64,000 nucleotides of DNA, from assembly GCA_035079385.1 (NCBI GenBank), contig JAVHKY010000052.1:7440001-7504000 (forward strand), given 5' to 3'. Under the pieces are notes generated by a model. It had not been told where the DNA came from, made no database searches, and saw only the letters and a program-made list of their open reading frames with translations. The position numbers and the translations under genes are program-made. The stretch comes from Aspidiotus rigidus (lineage: Eukaryota; Arthropoda; Insecta; Hemiptera; Diaspididae). Shown here piece by piece: positions 32,730 to 43,896 of the stretch; the first letter of the stretch is position 1, and each line of letters begins with the position of its first letter.

Positions 32730-34900
32730 ATGGTAGCAGCGCGACTACTTCTGCTAGTATTCAGCAATTCCAATGAGGATTTGCGGAAAATTAATCGAGT
32801 GAAGTACACGTACAAACATTGACGGCATCTTCAAGAGGCCAAGAAGAGACTGAAAAGACAAATCATCAGGGTGTCATTATGACATATTAAGTAATGTAGA
32901 TAAAATCTACAAGAATTTGGTGAGTAATATCAGCCTAGATAATACATGCGCATAGTTAGATGTAGCTCCAGTAGGTACTCGTAATAATTCTATAGCAACC
33001 CCCGACGAATATGGAAAAAACAAAACGTCATAATGTTTGAAACGTTTGAAAGTTGCGATGTTTGAAACTTAAAATATGCGATGAATCTTTAAATTGAAGA
33101 CGGAAACTAAAATTTCTAATCAACAGATGGCTATGAAACGTAAGGCACATCTAATTAATAGACATTCATTTCTTCATACCCGCTAAATTGAAGAAAGAGA
33201 TAACGACGAATTGAATCCTGACGAGAGATTTTACAAAGATTTTTTTTCTTGGAGAAATTCGATAATGAATAATACTGTAAGTAACAGCTAACTACTTGAA
33301 ACGAGAGGTACAAGTAGATTCATTTTTGTAGAATGGCCAAAAAGTGATTCGCAAAGGTGAAAGTTGCTTTGAGCGTTCCAAAACAATGGAAACCTTAGGC
33401 GTAAATATCTGCGTTTGAGGTTACTTGCGTTAGGTGACCAAGGAGGCAGATAATATAATCACTAATAATTTCTAAACGAGTAAGCCGGTCAATCATTTAT
33501 GAGAGGACGACAGGGGCAACGTCAAACTTCAAATCGTTTTATGGGATGTGTACAAACAGGTAGAGTCAGACGAGCAGGACAAGGAAACCAAACTAGACCA
33601 TCCATGAGATATCAGAGAAAAACCGGAGTGTGCAAAGCTAATGCACATATTGCTATGGTAAGTTCCCATTTGAAACATAAATGGTCGAGTAAAGCTAAAA
33701 ATAATCTTATTCTCACATGGTTAATGGATAGCGCAGCAAACAAACATATGGTAAATACAGACGAGGTATTCCATAAATTTAGGAAAACTTCTAACGAGTA
33801 TATTATAGGAGCAAATGAGAGTGAGTCAGCAAACATACCTATTGAAGGAAGAGGAGATATAACTATACTATGTGAACCTAACAATGAAGTGAAAGTACTT
33901 GAAGATTCTCTGTATGCATCCAAGATGAACGAAAATTTGATGTCATTGACTAAATTTGTTGATGAAGGTTATGAGTTCTATGAAGACAATAAAGAATTAA
34001 TAATATTTTCGGGCAATACAAAGAAAGTACCTATTGATAACAGCTCCCTATAAAAAACCTGTTTATATTGCTGAAACAAAAGTAATTACAACCGCTGAAG
34101 TTCCAAACAAAACTAGAAAGAGAAAACTTGATGAGAGCTCAAATTTGGAGGGAGTATGTTACTCAGTAGAGGTACAAAACTTTAAGAGAAACAGAAGAAC
34201 AGAAAATGTTGATGAAAACTTGTTCAATGATATGCAAACTGACCTTGTTGTAATAAGCGAGAGTGTGTTGGAAGATTTATTGAAAAACAGTGATACAATA
34301 CCTAATTTCAGTGAAAGTGTTAATCTACAAAAGAATGAAGGATTATTATGGCATATAAGACTTGGTCACCCTTCATTGTACTATTTACAACAAATGAAAT
34401 CCAAATATGAGTGCTTAAAAGGGGTAAAATTTGATAATTCTATCCTTGATTGTGATGTTTGCATAAGAGCAAAAATGGAAAAACTTCCATTCAAAGAAAT
34501 AAGAACGAGAGCTCAAATGCCCCTATTTCTCATTCATGTGGACATCATGGGAAAGATAAAACCACAAACTTTTCCCTCAAAATATCGTTGACGATTATTC
34601 ACGAATAGCTCTAACTTTTTGTATTACAACGTAAATCTGAGGCAGGAAAATGTTTTCAAGAATTTTTTAAAAGCTGCACGCAATGAGATTGGAGAAAACT
34701 TACCAGTCAGATTTGTTCAATGTGATAATGCAAAAGAACTTGTAGAAGGAGAGTTTGCTAAAGTGTGCACAAAAGAAAACATTACCTATGATACAGTACG
34801 GCTATATGTAAGTTATTCTAAAATAAGTTATTCTAAAAAATATAAAACCAAGTTGAAAATAGTAAATGTAAGTTGTCCTAAAAACAAAAAGAGGAAAAAA
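32730..34900 (+). mobile_element. Copia-like retrotransposon remnant
   Basis: A primer-binding-site-like TGGTAGCAGCGCGAC lies at about 32730. The protease and pre-integrase parts follow, and the element stops before reverse transcriptase, at a GTAAGTTATTCTAA repeat cluster. I cannot place the LTRs. Confidence 0.7.
33499..34053 (+). pseudogene. Copia protease region
   Basis: The frame has WLMDSAANKHMV, the aspartic-protease active-site region of Copia Pol with Ala in place of the usual Gly after DS, then NLMSLTKFVDEGYE. The Gag zinc knuckle upstream is not recognisable. Confidence 0.75.
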
Positions 34901-34903
34901 TAG
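34034..34903 (+). pseudogene. Copia pre-integrase and integrase, truncated
   Basis: LLWHIRLGHPS and CDVCIRAKMEKLPF are the GAG-pre-integrase domain. HVDIMGKIKP starts the integrase core. A frameshift near 34590 leads to a second frame with VQCDNAKELV. The rest of Pol is missing. Confidence 0.75.
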
Positions 34904-34930
34904 TAAATGTAAGTTGTTCTAAAAAGGAAA
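34807..34930. repeat. GTAAGTTATTCTAA repeats
   Basis: Four degenerate copies of GTAAGTTATTCTAAAA. The reverse complement is repeated at 60348-60450. Confidence 0.6.
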
Positions 34931-36459
34931 AGAAGTACAACCGTGTTCTGGCGCAGCTCACGGAAAAAATGTGAGTGACTGAATTTAGAAAACACGCCTT
35001 AAAAGTGTGACACTATGAGCCAAGTCGTCAGTGGTGCCAGTGAAGAAAACGGTAAGCATTTTTTTCGAGAATGAATTAACTTGAGCTTGAAAAAATATTG
35101 TTCATTTTTTATTTCGCGGGCAGATGTAATTTGAATCTGAAAAATTAGCATTGGCTTACTTTACTCCACTTTCAAGCAACTTTTTAAAGCCTACCTATTA
35201 TAATATTGAATTTTGCTAGTACAATCACGTAGGTACCAATCATAATTAGAATTTATTTCTGTTCAAAACAAAGCGAAGTAAATACTTATATTCATCTTCA
35301 CTTGTTTATTGATATTTATCAGTTCTGAATATTATTAATATCATTACAAGTATCATGACTTTCAATTATAACATGACAATGAGTTTTCTTGCTGGAAAAG
35401 CCTTTAAAAAAAATTGATTTTTATTCGATAGCCGCCTAGCTGTCATAATATCTTTTCTAAAAGAAATCAATAATACTATAATAAAGAAGTACTTAACATT
35501 TTACCTATCTTTCAACATGGAATCTGAATTTCTTCTATCTGGTATCATCATAATTATACTCACTGGTATTGATTTTTTCAAATCTATAGTGGGGCACTAA
35601 TCATTCATTATTTTTTGAGTAAGGCTATGATTGAATTCCAGGTCAAACAAACGCTTTTGTTCGACAAGGTTTGTTGAACAATGCTCGATTTTGTCAAACC
35701 TTGTTCTAATACCGATTGTAAAAAGACGTCAATAATATGTTCGAGTAATTTATACAAAATATTAATTTGTAGGTTTTTTTTTCTTTTCTTTTTTCTTTTT
35801 TTAAAAGTAATTTTCCTCTTAGGATTCCTTCTTTATTTCATGGTATTTTGGTGAAACTATTTTTTAATGAAAACAAGAACTGAAGCAAAGATAGTCAAGG
35901 GAATAGGGCCCATGTATTACATTAACTTTCTTTACCTAAATACTAGAAAGTATTTCCAAAAAAGATCTCCAAGAAAGAAAGAAACTGAAATTATTGACAG
36001 TACTTCCTCTGTGGTGAGCACTGATTGATTTTTTACCTCTATCATGAACACTTTTTGTAGTTCTAACTTAGAAACATTCATTCGACTTCGCATTAAATTG
36101 AAGGATGGTCCATGTTCAGGCACTCAAGTGACTTAGAAAACGAGTGACGTTCCCACATTTTACCTGTGCTCGGAGAGCAGGAAACGTAGAGAAGAAATGG
36201 AACTTTGTGGCCACTTTTTTTGTAGGCCTATTTCAGCAGTGTATTACTTATCAGTACTTTGGGAGAAAAAGTCAATTGAAAAGATTGGAATAAATATATA
36301 TTGGATGAAGAAGTCCGACTTTTGTCATTTTGTTGCTATACAAAAAAGACTACTTGATAATGATAATAAAATGATAATTTTGACTCACGACAGTATACAT
36401 TCAAAATAAGTTACGCTTGGTCTGAAGTCCAGAAGCCCATGTTATTACCCAACTTTATG
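34931..36459. other. Intergenic stretch, one possible first exon
   Basis: Mostly AT-rich with no convincing gene. An ATG at 35015 opens a short frame (MSQVVSGASEEN) that runs into GTAAGC at 35052, which could be a first coding exon with a splice donor. No partner exon can be named. Confidence 0.3.
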
Positions 36460-37190
36460 TTTACCTGCAAATTCTCCACAATTAAAACAACGACCATGAA
36501 ATGTTCGGGAGTCCGATTTACCCGATTCCGATTTTCCTGATTCCGGTTTTCCTGGTAATGAACTCTCTTTACCAGAGCTTCGATAGCCCGGTTTCAGATT
36601 AAAACGATATTTTGATTGACAATTTCAATTTTCGATAGTGGTTTTCTCCGCTTGAAACTGATCAAATTCGCGGATACGCATCAAATAGTCGCCTACTTCT
36701 TCGAAATCGTAAGCGCGTAAATATTGAGCGAGCTCTGATGATTTGAGTCCCGCGCAAACTGTAGATTTTGATTCTGCTATTTCGATCTTAGCCGCTTTCG
36801 CGAATCGCAGTTTTTCCAGTATGTAATCAGTCACCGATTCCTTCTCTTTTTGAACTCGAGAGGAAAAACGCTGCCACTTTTCGACTGCAGTCAACTCTCC
36901 AATGAATGTTTTCGTAAACGATTTACGAAAGTCAGCCCACGTTTTGAGCGTATCGATGTTCATGAAGAGCCAGCTGCGAGCGCCAGCTGCCAATTTTCTT
37001 CTCGCTGCCTCCAATTTAATTTTCTCCGTCCAGTTATTAATTTCAGCCATTGATTCAATTTACCGAAGCCATTCTTTCGCTTCATTCGTCGATTGATTAC
37101 CGTCGAATTCTTTGAGCGATGACATCAAATCCGGTGCGGCAAACGAGCTACCTATCTGCCTCAAGGCATGAGCGATATCTATCATCGTTT
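36460..37190 (-). pseudogene. Gypsy-like Gag fragment
   Basis: The 141-codon frame at 36625-37050 has LAAGARSWLF, WADFRKSFTKTF and VTDYILEKLRF, as in Gypsy-type retrotransposon Gag. The same frame continues upstream to about 37187 past a single TAA near 37055. Downstream, after the stop at 36625, the sequence still encodes a partial CFNCGEF zinc knuckle. No Pol is seen. Confidence 0.7.
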
Positions 37191-37585
37191 TAAATATAAT
37201 TAATTGCTGTTATTAAGTATACTGTTTAAATTCTTACTTCAATCTCTTAAAAGAAATTCATTAAAATATGTTTGCAAACCATGAATGTATTAAAATTTGC
37301 CGTTTTTCTTTTGTGTCAAATTGAATTTCTATTACATGACAATTCATTTTGAATCACCGGTATCCACGGAAAAAAAATTTCCAATTAATCCTCGTCCGAA
37401 GATGATTTAGCCATGATTGTTTTTACCGTCGCAATTTTATAAGCTTCAAATGTAGGTATCTCGCTGATTCGAAGTGAAATTGAAGTTGAAAGAAAATTGT
37501 CATATCACGATTGTTACGCAAGAGTAGGCCTAGTCCTGATCACTCGATAAAACTATGATACATAATATACTCGATATGGAGAAAC
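37191..37585. other. Intergenic stretch
   Basis: No feature seen; AT-rich sequence. Confidence 0.5.
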
Positions 37586-37597
37586 ACAAAAGTGATT

Positions 37598-39438
37598 ACA
37601 ACAAAATTTCTCCGCCTCATATTCGATCAAACTTCAACCTGGATACCACATATTAAATTCCTTAAAGGAAAATGTAATCGCACTCTGAATGTCCTCAAAT
37701 ATCTCGCGCATCCTAGCACAGGGTGCAACAGCAAAATTTTATTACAATTATACCGCAGCCTGATCCGCTCACAGCTTGACTACGGGGCCCCAATTTATGG
37801 ACTTCAGCTCTCTCATCTTTAGACCCAATCCAAAACTCATCTCTCCGCCTTGCGCTAGGTGCCTTTCGAACAAGCCCTAGCCTCAGCCTTTGCGCTGAAG
37901 CTAGCGAACCTCCTCTCGAATACCGCAGACAGATACTTACAACTTCTTTTTTGGCCAACATATCCTCGAACCCAAACACACCAACTTTCGACCATTTCTT
38001 CCTCCCCAACAACATAGAAAATTTCTCTTTGAACACCACATGAAACTTAACCTGGAACGAAGTAACGAACAAAAATTTACCTTCAACCCTCTACTTCCCA
38101 TCTTCATCACCATCCCTCCTTCGGCGCTACACACAGCTAATTTCCAAGACGAATTCACCAAATTTTCACCTTCCACCCCCAACTCACAGCTCAAAAAAGA
38201 AATTGAAAATTTCTTAAAAAACCACCATTCACACATCCTTTGTTTTACAGACGGTTCAAAACGTCACAATAAAACTGGGATAGCCTCCTCGATCACTAAT
38301 TCTCTTTTCAACTTTCAAATACAAAACACCGCCTCAGTATACACTGCAGAACTTTTCGCGATCCTCAAATGCCTAGAAAAAATAATTACTTTCACTCAAA
38401 ATAAACATTATCTATCATAATTATAGACTCGTTATCATCATTTTCAGCCATCCAAAATATCTTCTCGCAAAACCCCATTATTCAAAGAATCCACACTATC
38501 ATCAACATCATAACACAAGCCACATCATCCATAACCCTGGTGTGGATTCCTTCACACATCGGACGAAAACAGAGCGATGTAGTAGACAAAGCAGCCAAAG
38601 ACCCAACCAATTTCAACACCGTGACCTTGTCATGGAAAATTCCAGCGTCTGATATCAAAAACCACCACGACCACCGCCCCAAAATACTTAAAAAATTGTC
38701 TTACCTATGGTCTAACCAACTTGAAAACAAACCCCTCCCTGTCAAGGCTAATTCTCTCAAACCCACAACTTGCAAATAATCTAGAAAAGAAACATCCGTT
38801 CTAACCCGACTCACCCACTCACACCTTCTTTCACGTTCAGAACCACCCAACTGTCCAAAATGTCTCTTCAATACAATTCGGGCCCAACGCTGATAACGCA
38901 ACCGGGACATAATAGACATTGCGGGTATCGAGGTGAGCGGGTAGTAACTGTTTTCATAAAATTTCAATGTATTTCAAAACTGATAATTTCATTTGAAAGG
39001 AAATTTTATGATCAGCAAATTTAGTTCTTTCAATTTTTTCAAAAAATTGCTTCTTTCCAAAGATATTTCAAATTGAATTTACATTGAGACAAATGCAATT
39101 TTTTCCTTCACCCCGGTTCCATTTTCGCGACTAAGGCGAACCTAGCGGTTGTAGGGCCCGAATAGACATAAACCTTGAACCATATTTTTACATGCCCTGA
39201 ACTTACAACTTTACGGAACTCCCTAAACATACCCCACTCTAGAATACAAGCACTCAAAAATGACACCTCATGCACAGAACTCATACAATACCTAACCTCA
39301 GCCGAACTTTTCTCTCTACTTTAAAACCTTTAATTATAGTAAAAACTGGACTGTACCTTTGAAGTTTAATGTAATACTGTGTATCAAGCTAATAGCCCAA
39401 AGCGTAGCTTAAAAGCTAGTAGAAATAAAATAAAAAAA
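37598..39438 (+). mobile_element. 5'-truncated LINE with 12-bp target duplication
   Basis: ACAAAAGTGATT flanks it at 37586-37597 and 39439-39450, and the 3' end is A-rich. It keeps the end of reverse transcriptase (RSLIRSQLDYGAPIYG) and an RNase H domain (CFTDGSKRHNKTGIA, then YTAELFAI, then WIPSHIG) in decayed frames. RNase H places it in an I/R1-type group. An unrelated piece of about 270 bp seems inserted at about 38891-39160. Confidence 0.85.
38040..38779 (+). pseudogene. LINE RNase H domain, broken
   Basis: The catalytic Asp of FTDGS, the Glu of YTAELF and the SHIG region are present. A stop after 38420 separates the last part (38540-38779). Confidence 0.75.
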
Positions 39439-39450
39439 ACAAAAGTGATT

Positions 39451-41084
39451 CAGCACTGACAACGTTCATCATACAAGTACGGTCGTAATAATGGCCCTTG
39501 TATTTTCAGATGTGATTGCAGTCGATATTAATGTTTTCCATACCTAATTACAATAAGAATTACGCTAGGAATCTAGTACTCCCATGTGTAATTATGAGTG
39601 GAGTAATAGAGTTCCGCACGTAATTACAATTGGAATTATGGTCGGAATTTCCAAGTTGGATACTTTTCAGTCAACAGAAAATTCAAATTTTACAGCGGTT
39701 GAGGGGCAGTACAGTGTTTCTCTCAATTACAATTGTCTGTGGTAGTACTTTGAAGGATTTCAACCAAGTCTGATGATAATGAATTGAAAATTGATGAATT
39801 TTCAAATTTTTCAAAACTTTTTGTCAATTCTCTCGCAAGACAGGTAGATATTCTTAATACATCAAGCCGATGTTGTGAGAAATTGTGAAAGAAATTTGAT
39901 TTTCTTCAAAACGTCTTATTTCTAAACCAATTTTTTGCAGGTGGTGCGTTATCATAGTGCAAAGGCTACATTTCAACTCTGAACTCTTTCAGCAGCCCCC
40001 TTCCCTTCTGAAAATCATGTTTTCTATCCACGCGAGATGACCCAGTCAAAAGTTCCAGTTGTATTTCCGGATGTAATTACACCCGGAATGAATGTCTTCC
40101 ATACGTAATTACGCTAGGAGCTTAGTATTTCCATGTGTAATTATGAGTGGAGTAATAGAGTTCCGCACGTAATTACAATTGGAATTATGGTCGGAATTTT
40201 CAAGCTGGATACTTTTCAGTCGCCAGAAAATTCAAATTTTACAGGAGTTGAGAGGCAGTACATTATTTCCCTCAATTACTATTGTCTGTATTATTCACTG
40301 CTGGGCTAGTTGCGGCAGCTAGTATACCCTAATATACTGTATGCTGAGACAGAGAATCTTGAACTCTCAACCCGATCCAGGCATACAGCCCTATTTTAAA
40401 CCTATTAAAATTTGTTCACCGCAACTTGAAGCTTAGTTCAGGCCTAGTTTAAAGCTATAGTATAGTGTAATATACTATTATATGCTAAGACTAAGAAACT
40501 CGGAGACGTAGATTTCTGTATCAGTTCAAGGGTTTAGGTTTCCAAGTCCATCAGGGGAAAGGGGTAATGTAGACTCGCGGATTTCCATAAATGTGGTAAA
40601 GTACAGACAGAGACATTAAAAATTCCAAAAAAATTGTTAAAAATTTCTGGACTCCGCGAAGTAAATGCTCGCAGTATATGATGAATTTCTTTTAAATTTT
40701 AAAAAATATAGGTCTTTCTTTTTACTCTAAAGGAAACTTGCTACCTAAATTGTTGATCATTTAAATCCCCCAAATTTTGTCATTGGGTATAATTGAAGTC
40801 ATAATGTGGACATGATGATATTTTAGGTGCATAATAGGGACATAATACCGGTATTTCTGCCATAGAGATGTCAAAATATTCTACAGAAAACTATGTTACT
40901 TGACATAGTTCATGTAATGTCCTGTGAACTCGGAGTCAGTTTGCTTGGTTTCAAATTGCTTGATCCCTCAATCTGTAATAGGGTTCTTGAAATTCTTTGT
41001 ACATATGTGCCAAATTTCATTCCTAGTTGAGTCAAGGATAATAATATATAATGTAGACAATTATTTGCCTTAACTGACTTCATG
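39451..41084. repeat. Duplicated non-coding segment
   Basis: About 240 bp at 39520-39760 recurs at 40060-40290 in direct orientation, with CCGCACGTAATTACAATTGG in both. CTAGTATA-type repeats lie at 40310-40490. No gene is seen. Confidence 0.6.
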
Positions 41085-41090
41085 TAACTT
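41085..41090. repeat. Left 6-bp target duplication TAACTT
   Basis: TAACTT directly precedes the left inverted repeat and is repeated at 59058-59063. Six bp is the Polinton size. Confidence 0.9.
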
Positions 41091-41233
41091 AGTAGTAGGA
41101 AAGGACGTCTGGCCCACTTTTGAAAATGAGTAGACCGGACGTCCCGTGTGTGTGAGAGAATATTTTTTGGAGTTCACTTTTGAAAATGAGTAGACCGGAC
41201 ATCCCGTGAGTGTGAGAGAATATTTTTTTGGAG

Positions 41234-41584
41234 TTAGTCGTTTCTTAATGTTATGAAAATTTCTGTTTGGTTTAGTGAGATGAAAGGATCGTTGTTTAGG
41301 TTATCAAATTCGAAAATAATTTCGCCATGTTTATCTATTAATAGAGCGCATAACATTATGTCGTAATCGTTTAGTTCTTGAGATTTTAATATTGTGGAGA
41401 AGATGTTTAATTTTTTGGTATGTTTTCTGAATGGATATATTCCTGAATGTATTTCGTTAATTCCTGGTTTGAAAATAGTATTATCTTGAATGTGGAAGAC
41501 AACTTTATTTTTATTTTTTTTTAGTTTGTATGTATCGTAATTATATCTGAAATTTCCCACAGAATGAGATTTAATTTTAAACAT
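41234..41584 (-). CDS. Inverted-repeat protein, dUTPase-like-fold candidate (left copy)
   Basis: The start is the ATG at 41584, because an earlier in-frame start would lie on the promoter. The product is 116 aa and equals the right copy. It shares a pattern with the 43504-43851 protein: a PG turn, then SGIYPF, a leucine-rich strand, then GEIIFEFDN and a final ITLR. The order PG...GI...G-E-I resembles the dUTPase beta fold, without clear catalytic motifs; this is speculative. It is transcribed outward, towards the element end. Confidence 0.75.
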   Translation of the reverse strand: MFKIKSHSVGNFRYNYDTYKLKKNKNKVVFHIQDNTIFKPGINEIHSGIYPFRKHTKKLNIFSTILKSQELNDYDIMLCALLIDKHGEIIFEFDNLNNDPFISLNQTEIFITLRND

Positions 41585-41589
41585 GATGA

Positions 41590-41625
41590 CAATGATTATT
41601 TTTCTGCAGTGCACTCACTTATATA
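41590..41625 (-). promoter_or_regulatory. TATA plus TCATTG promoter (left inverted repeat)
   Basis: TATATAAGT (41617-41625) is followed 30 bp later by TCATTG (41590-41595), six bases before the ATG. Confidence 0.8.
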
Positions 41626-41702
41626 GTCTCAAAAGGGAGTCGTGATTCCCGACCCCCTTCATTTTGCACAAAAAACTGTATACTTTAAATCTGCCCCTCC
41701 AT

Positions 41703-42419
41703 TTATTTTGTGATGTCGTGTACAAACTGTATGAGGTTATCGGTGTCGTGTCTGTAGGAGAGCCAAAGACCATTATTACGTGCGGTGTAATGTATATTTT
41801 TTTGAAGGAGCCATTCTTTTACACAGTTCAATACATTTATTCCATTTGGTATTGAAGAATATCTGAATCGTTCTTTAGCTTTAGGGTGAATTTTGTTTAT
41901 CTGTTTCAAAGTACTTGCAATGCTTCTATTCTGACATCTTGTAAATTTGAGATGAGGTACAAAAGCATCGTCGTGAGTCTCGTGAATGATGAGTGTATGA
42001 TGTAATTCTTTAGAACAAGGTTTTATTGCGACATCTGGAAGAATTTTGTTTATTTCATCTCTGATAATTTTTTTTCTTAATGAGGGTAAAACCTGTTCAT
42101 AAATCCAATCATTGAAAATATCGGCTATTGGTAATTTAGAATGAGCAATTAGTGTGTAGAGACCTGGTTCTGCAATGAAAACTGTATGGGGTTGCCAATT
42201 ATTTGGTGGATTTTTATCTAAACAGTCCTTAACCAAATCAGTCCAAGTTTTTATCCATTTTGGTTTGACATGACGAGAGATAGCATCACGTGTATTTGAG
42301 TAACCTAAAAATGCAGTAATATTTCGCGCCTTGAACCAAAACTTTTTGTCAAGTGTTTGAAATATCCAACACTCAAAGCTCAAGTTATTAGGCAATGAAA
42401 AACTTTGCAATTCCATCAT
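41703..42419 (-). CDS. bro: BRO-N domain protein
   Basis: Residues about 15-120 form a BRO N-terminal DNA-binding domain of the kind spread among baculoviruses and other large DNA viruses: FWFKARNITAFLGYSN, then DAISRHV, then FIAEPGLYTLIAHSKLP and FNDWIYEQVLPSLR. A C-terminal domain has HLKFTRCQNRSI and a region to HDI. The start is the first of two adjacent ATGs at 42419; the frame extends further up but across the promoter. It is flanked by about 75-bp direct repeats containing the promoter, so it looks like an inserted cassette. Element 1 lacks it. Confidence 0.88.
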   Translation of the reverse strand: MMELQSFSLPNNLSFECWIFQTLDKKFWFKARNITAFLGYSNTRDAISRHVKPKWIKTWTDLVKDCLDKNPPNNWQPHTVFIAEPGLYTLIAHSKLPIADIFNDWIYEQVLPSLRKKIIRDEINKILPDVAIKPCSKELHHTLIIHETHDDAFVPHLKFTRCQNRSIASTLKQINKIHPKAKERFRYSSIPNGINVLNCVKEWLLQKNIHYTARNNGLWLSYRHDTDNLIQFVHDITK

Positions 42420-42448
42420 CAATGTTCTCAGTAAGCCGTCTCGGAAGA

Positions 42449-42483
42449 CAATGATTATTTTTTGCAATGCACTTACTTATATA
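42449..42483 (-). promoter_or_regulatory. TATA plus TCATTG promoter of the BRO gene
   Basis: TATATAAGT (42475-42483), TCATTG (42449-42454), then the conserved leader TCTTCCGAGACGGCTTAC. Confidence 0.8.
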
Positions 42484-42523
42484 GTCTCAAAGGGAGTCGT
42501 GATTCCCGACCCCCTTCATATTT

Positions 42524-43327
42524 TTAGAATTTAGTTTTCTGTAATTCCTGGTAATAGAACCCACCAGTGACTAATTCGTTATTTGCGTCTCTGACAATGT
42601 ACGTAATTGGATCTGTAAATTTTACTCTATCCACAACAAATACTTCTGAAGTCCAATTTTTTGAATATTTATTTGCAAACAAATCCTTATACCTTAAAAG
42701 TCTGACTCGATCTCCAATTTTTAGTTTAGGTTTATTGAAAGAAAACTTTTCCAACGGATACATCCGTAATAGAATCTCTTTTTCATTTTTTTTATTTACC
42801 TTGGCAGGTTGTATACCTATAGTACGATGAATATCTATTTCATTGTATTCTTTTGTGATTTTTGGTAGTAAATTTACCCACTTATGATTTTTGTTCACCT
42901 CAAAATATAATTTCAACTTCCCATTAATTGTTCGGTTTACACGTTCGGCAATTGAACATTTTTCTTTTGACTCAACATGGTATAAGGTGACATTATACTT
43001 CGCAAGAAACCTTAAAAATGATTTACTTGTGTACTCTGTCCCTTTATCGGTTGTTAGAAATACTGGTATTCTTTTTGATGATTTGAAAATACTCTCAAAC
43101 GCCGGGACTACGTGAGTAGCTGATTTTTTTTTCAATGGTTTTAACCACAAGAATTTACTAAGTGCGTCCAGAACAACAAGAATATACTTGAAACCCAGAT
43201 TTTCTTCTGAATATTTTTTCATAATCAATAGGTCTGAACACCAAATATGATCAATAGCCCTTGTAATTATTCTACGTCTCTTGAATTTATTAATTACTCT
43301 TTTGTGCAATTCCTTGGCTTCCTCCAT
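42524..43327 (-). CDS. Retroviral-type DDE integrase (element 2)
   Basis: Polinton integrase with D32 (WCSDL), D94 (TTDKGTEY) and E128 (IAERVNR); 33 residues separate the last two. The C-terminal part has GDRVRL, NWTSEVFVV, a TDPITY segment and FYYQELQK. The frame is intact at 267 aa and overlaps the end of the Cys-rich gene upstream by 34 bp. No HHCC finger is visible at the N-terminus. The 6-bp target duplication around the element fits its activity. Confidence 0.95.
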   Translation of the reverse strand: MEEAKELHKRVINKFKRRRIITRAIDHIWCSDLLIMKKYSEENLGFKYILVVLDALSKFLWLKPLKKKSATHVVPAFESIFKSSKRIPVFLTTDKGTEYTSKSFLRFLAKYNVTLYHVESKEKCSIAERVNRTINGKLKLYFEVNKNHKWVNLLPKITKEYNEIDIHRTIGIQPAKVNKKNEKEILLRMYPLEKFSFNKPKLKIGDRVRLLRYKDLFANKYSKNWTSEVFVVDRVKFTDPITYIVRDANNELVTGGFYYQELQKTKF

Positions 43328-43500
43328 TTCATGAAACTCTTACATTTACACATACACCTGCAAAAACTCCCACATTTATAACACGCTATCCCATCCACTT
43401 CTTCTCTACTCCTTGGTAAATTGAAACACTTTTTATTACAACAATACCATGTTTCATCAATGATAAAACTTTCCTGATCTTTTGATGCTGTACAACCCAT
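43294..43500 (-). CDS. Cys-rich protein with MGCTASK start
   Basis: The 68-aa product begins MGCTASK, which fits N-myristoylation at Gly2 with Cys3 available for palmitoylation, so membrane attachment is likely. The rest is Cys-rich (WYCCNKKC, then CYKCGSFCRCMCKCK), suggesting metal binding. The ATG is preceded by A5. No family is recognised. It overlaps the integrase start. Confidence 0.65.
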   Translation of the reverse strand: MGCTASKDQESFIIDETWYCCNKKCFNLPRSREEVDGIACYKCGSFCRCMCKCKSFMKWRKPRNCTKE

Positions 43501-43503
43501 TTT

Positions 43504-43851
43504 TTATTTCAATCTTATGTAAATGTTAATCGGATCTTCCGCGATATATATATGATTTATTGTGTTCAAAAACTTGAAAACTAATTCCCCTGGTCTATCA
43601 ACAAATACGTCATACAATCTAAAATCTAAAAGTTCTAATTCGTAGGATTCAAATACAGCTGTAGGGATATCTAATCTATCAAACGCGTTGGGAAAAGGAA
43701 AAATTCCAGAATTAACTATAGTCAGTCCGGGAAGAAAAGTAGTATAACTTGGAATATGAAATACTAATTCGTGATTTACTTCAATGTATTCAATATTCTC
43801 TGGAATGTAAACGCAACGAAAACCACCGAGAGAATCAATTTCATTAGCCAT
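43504..43851 (-). CDS. Small beta-rich protein, dUTPase-like-fold candidate
   Basis: The start is the ATG at 43851; the frame extends 12 bp upstream only with TTG. It shares the pattern LPG, SGIFPFP, GELVFKF.N and a final IYIRLK with the inverted-repeat gene, so the two are paralogues. Its ATG lies inside the conserved leader (GAGATGGCTAAT where others have GAGACGGCTTAC). The fold suggestion is weak; no dUTPase catalytic motif is clear. Confidence 0.7.
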   Translation of the reverse strand: MANEIDSLGGFRCVYIPENIEYIEVNHELVFHIPSYTTFLPGLTIVNSGIFPFPNAFDRLDIPTAVFESYELELLDFRLYDVFVDRPGELVFKFLNTINHIYIAEDPINIYIRLK

Positions 43852-43860
43852 CTCGAAAGA

Positions 43861-43896
43861 CAATGATTATTTTTCTGCAATGCACTTACTTATATA
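43861..43896 (-). promoter_or_regulatory. TATA plus TCATTG promoter containing the protease stop
   Basis: TATATAAGT (43888-43896) and TCATTG (43861-43866), 30 bp apart. The protease stop TAA (43890-43892) lies within the TATA box. Confidence 0.85.

Larger units (their letters stand above)
41091..41656. repeat. Left terminal inverted repeat
   Basis: 566 bp matched by 58505-59057 in reverse. It includes two 60-bp tandem units with GAAAATGAGTAGACCGGAC (from 41115 and 41175) and a complete gene. The 13-bp length difference lies next to the TATA box. Confidence 0.92.
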
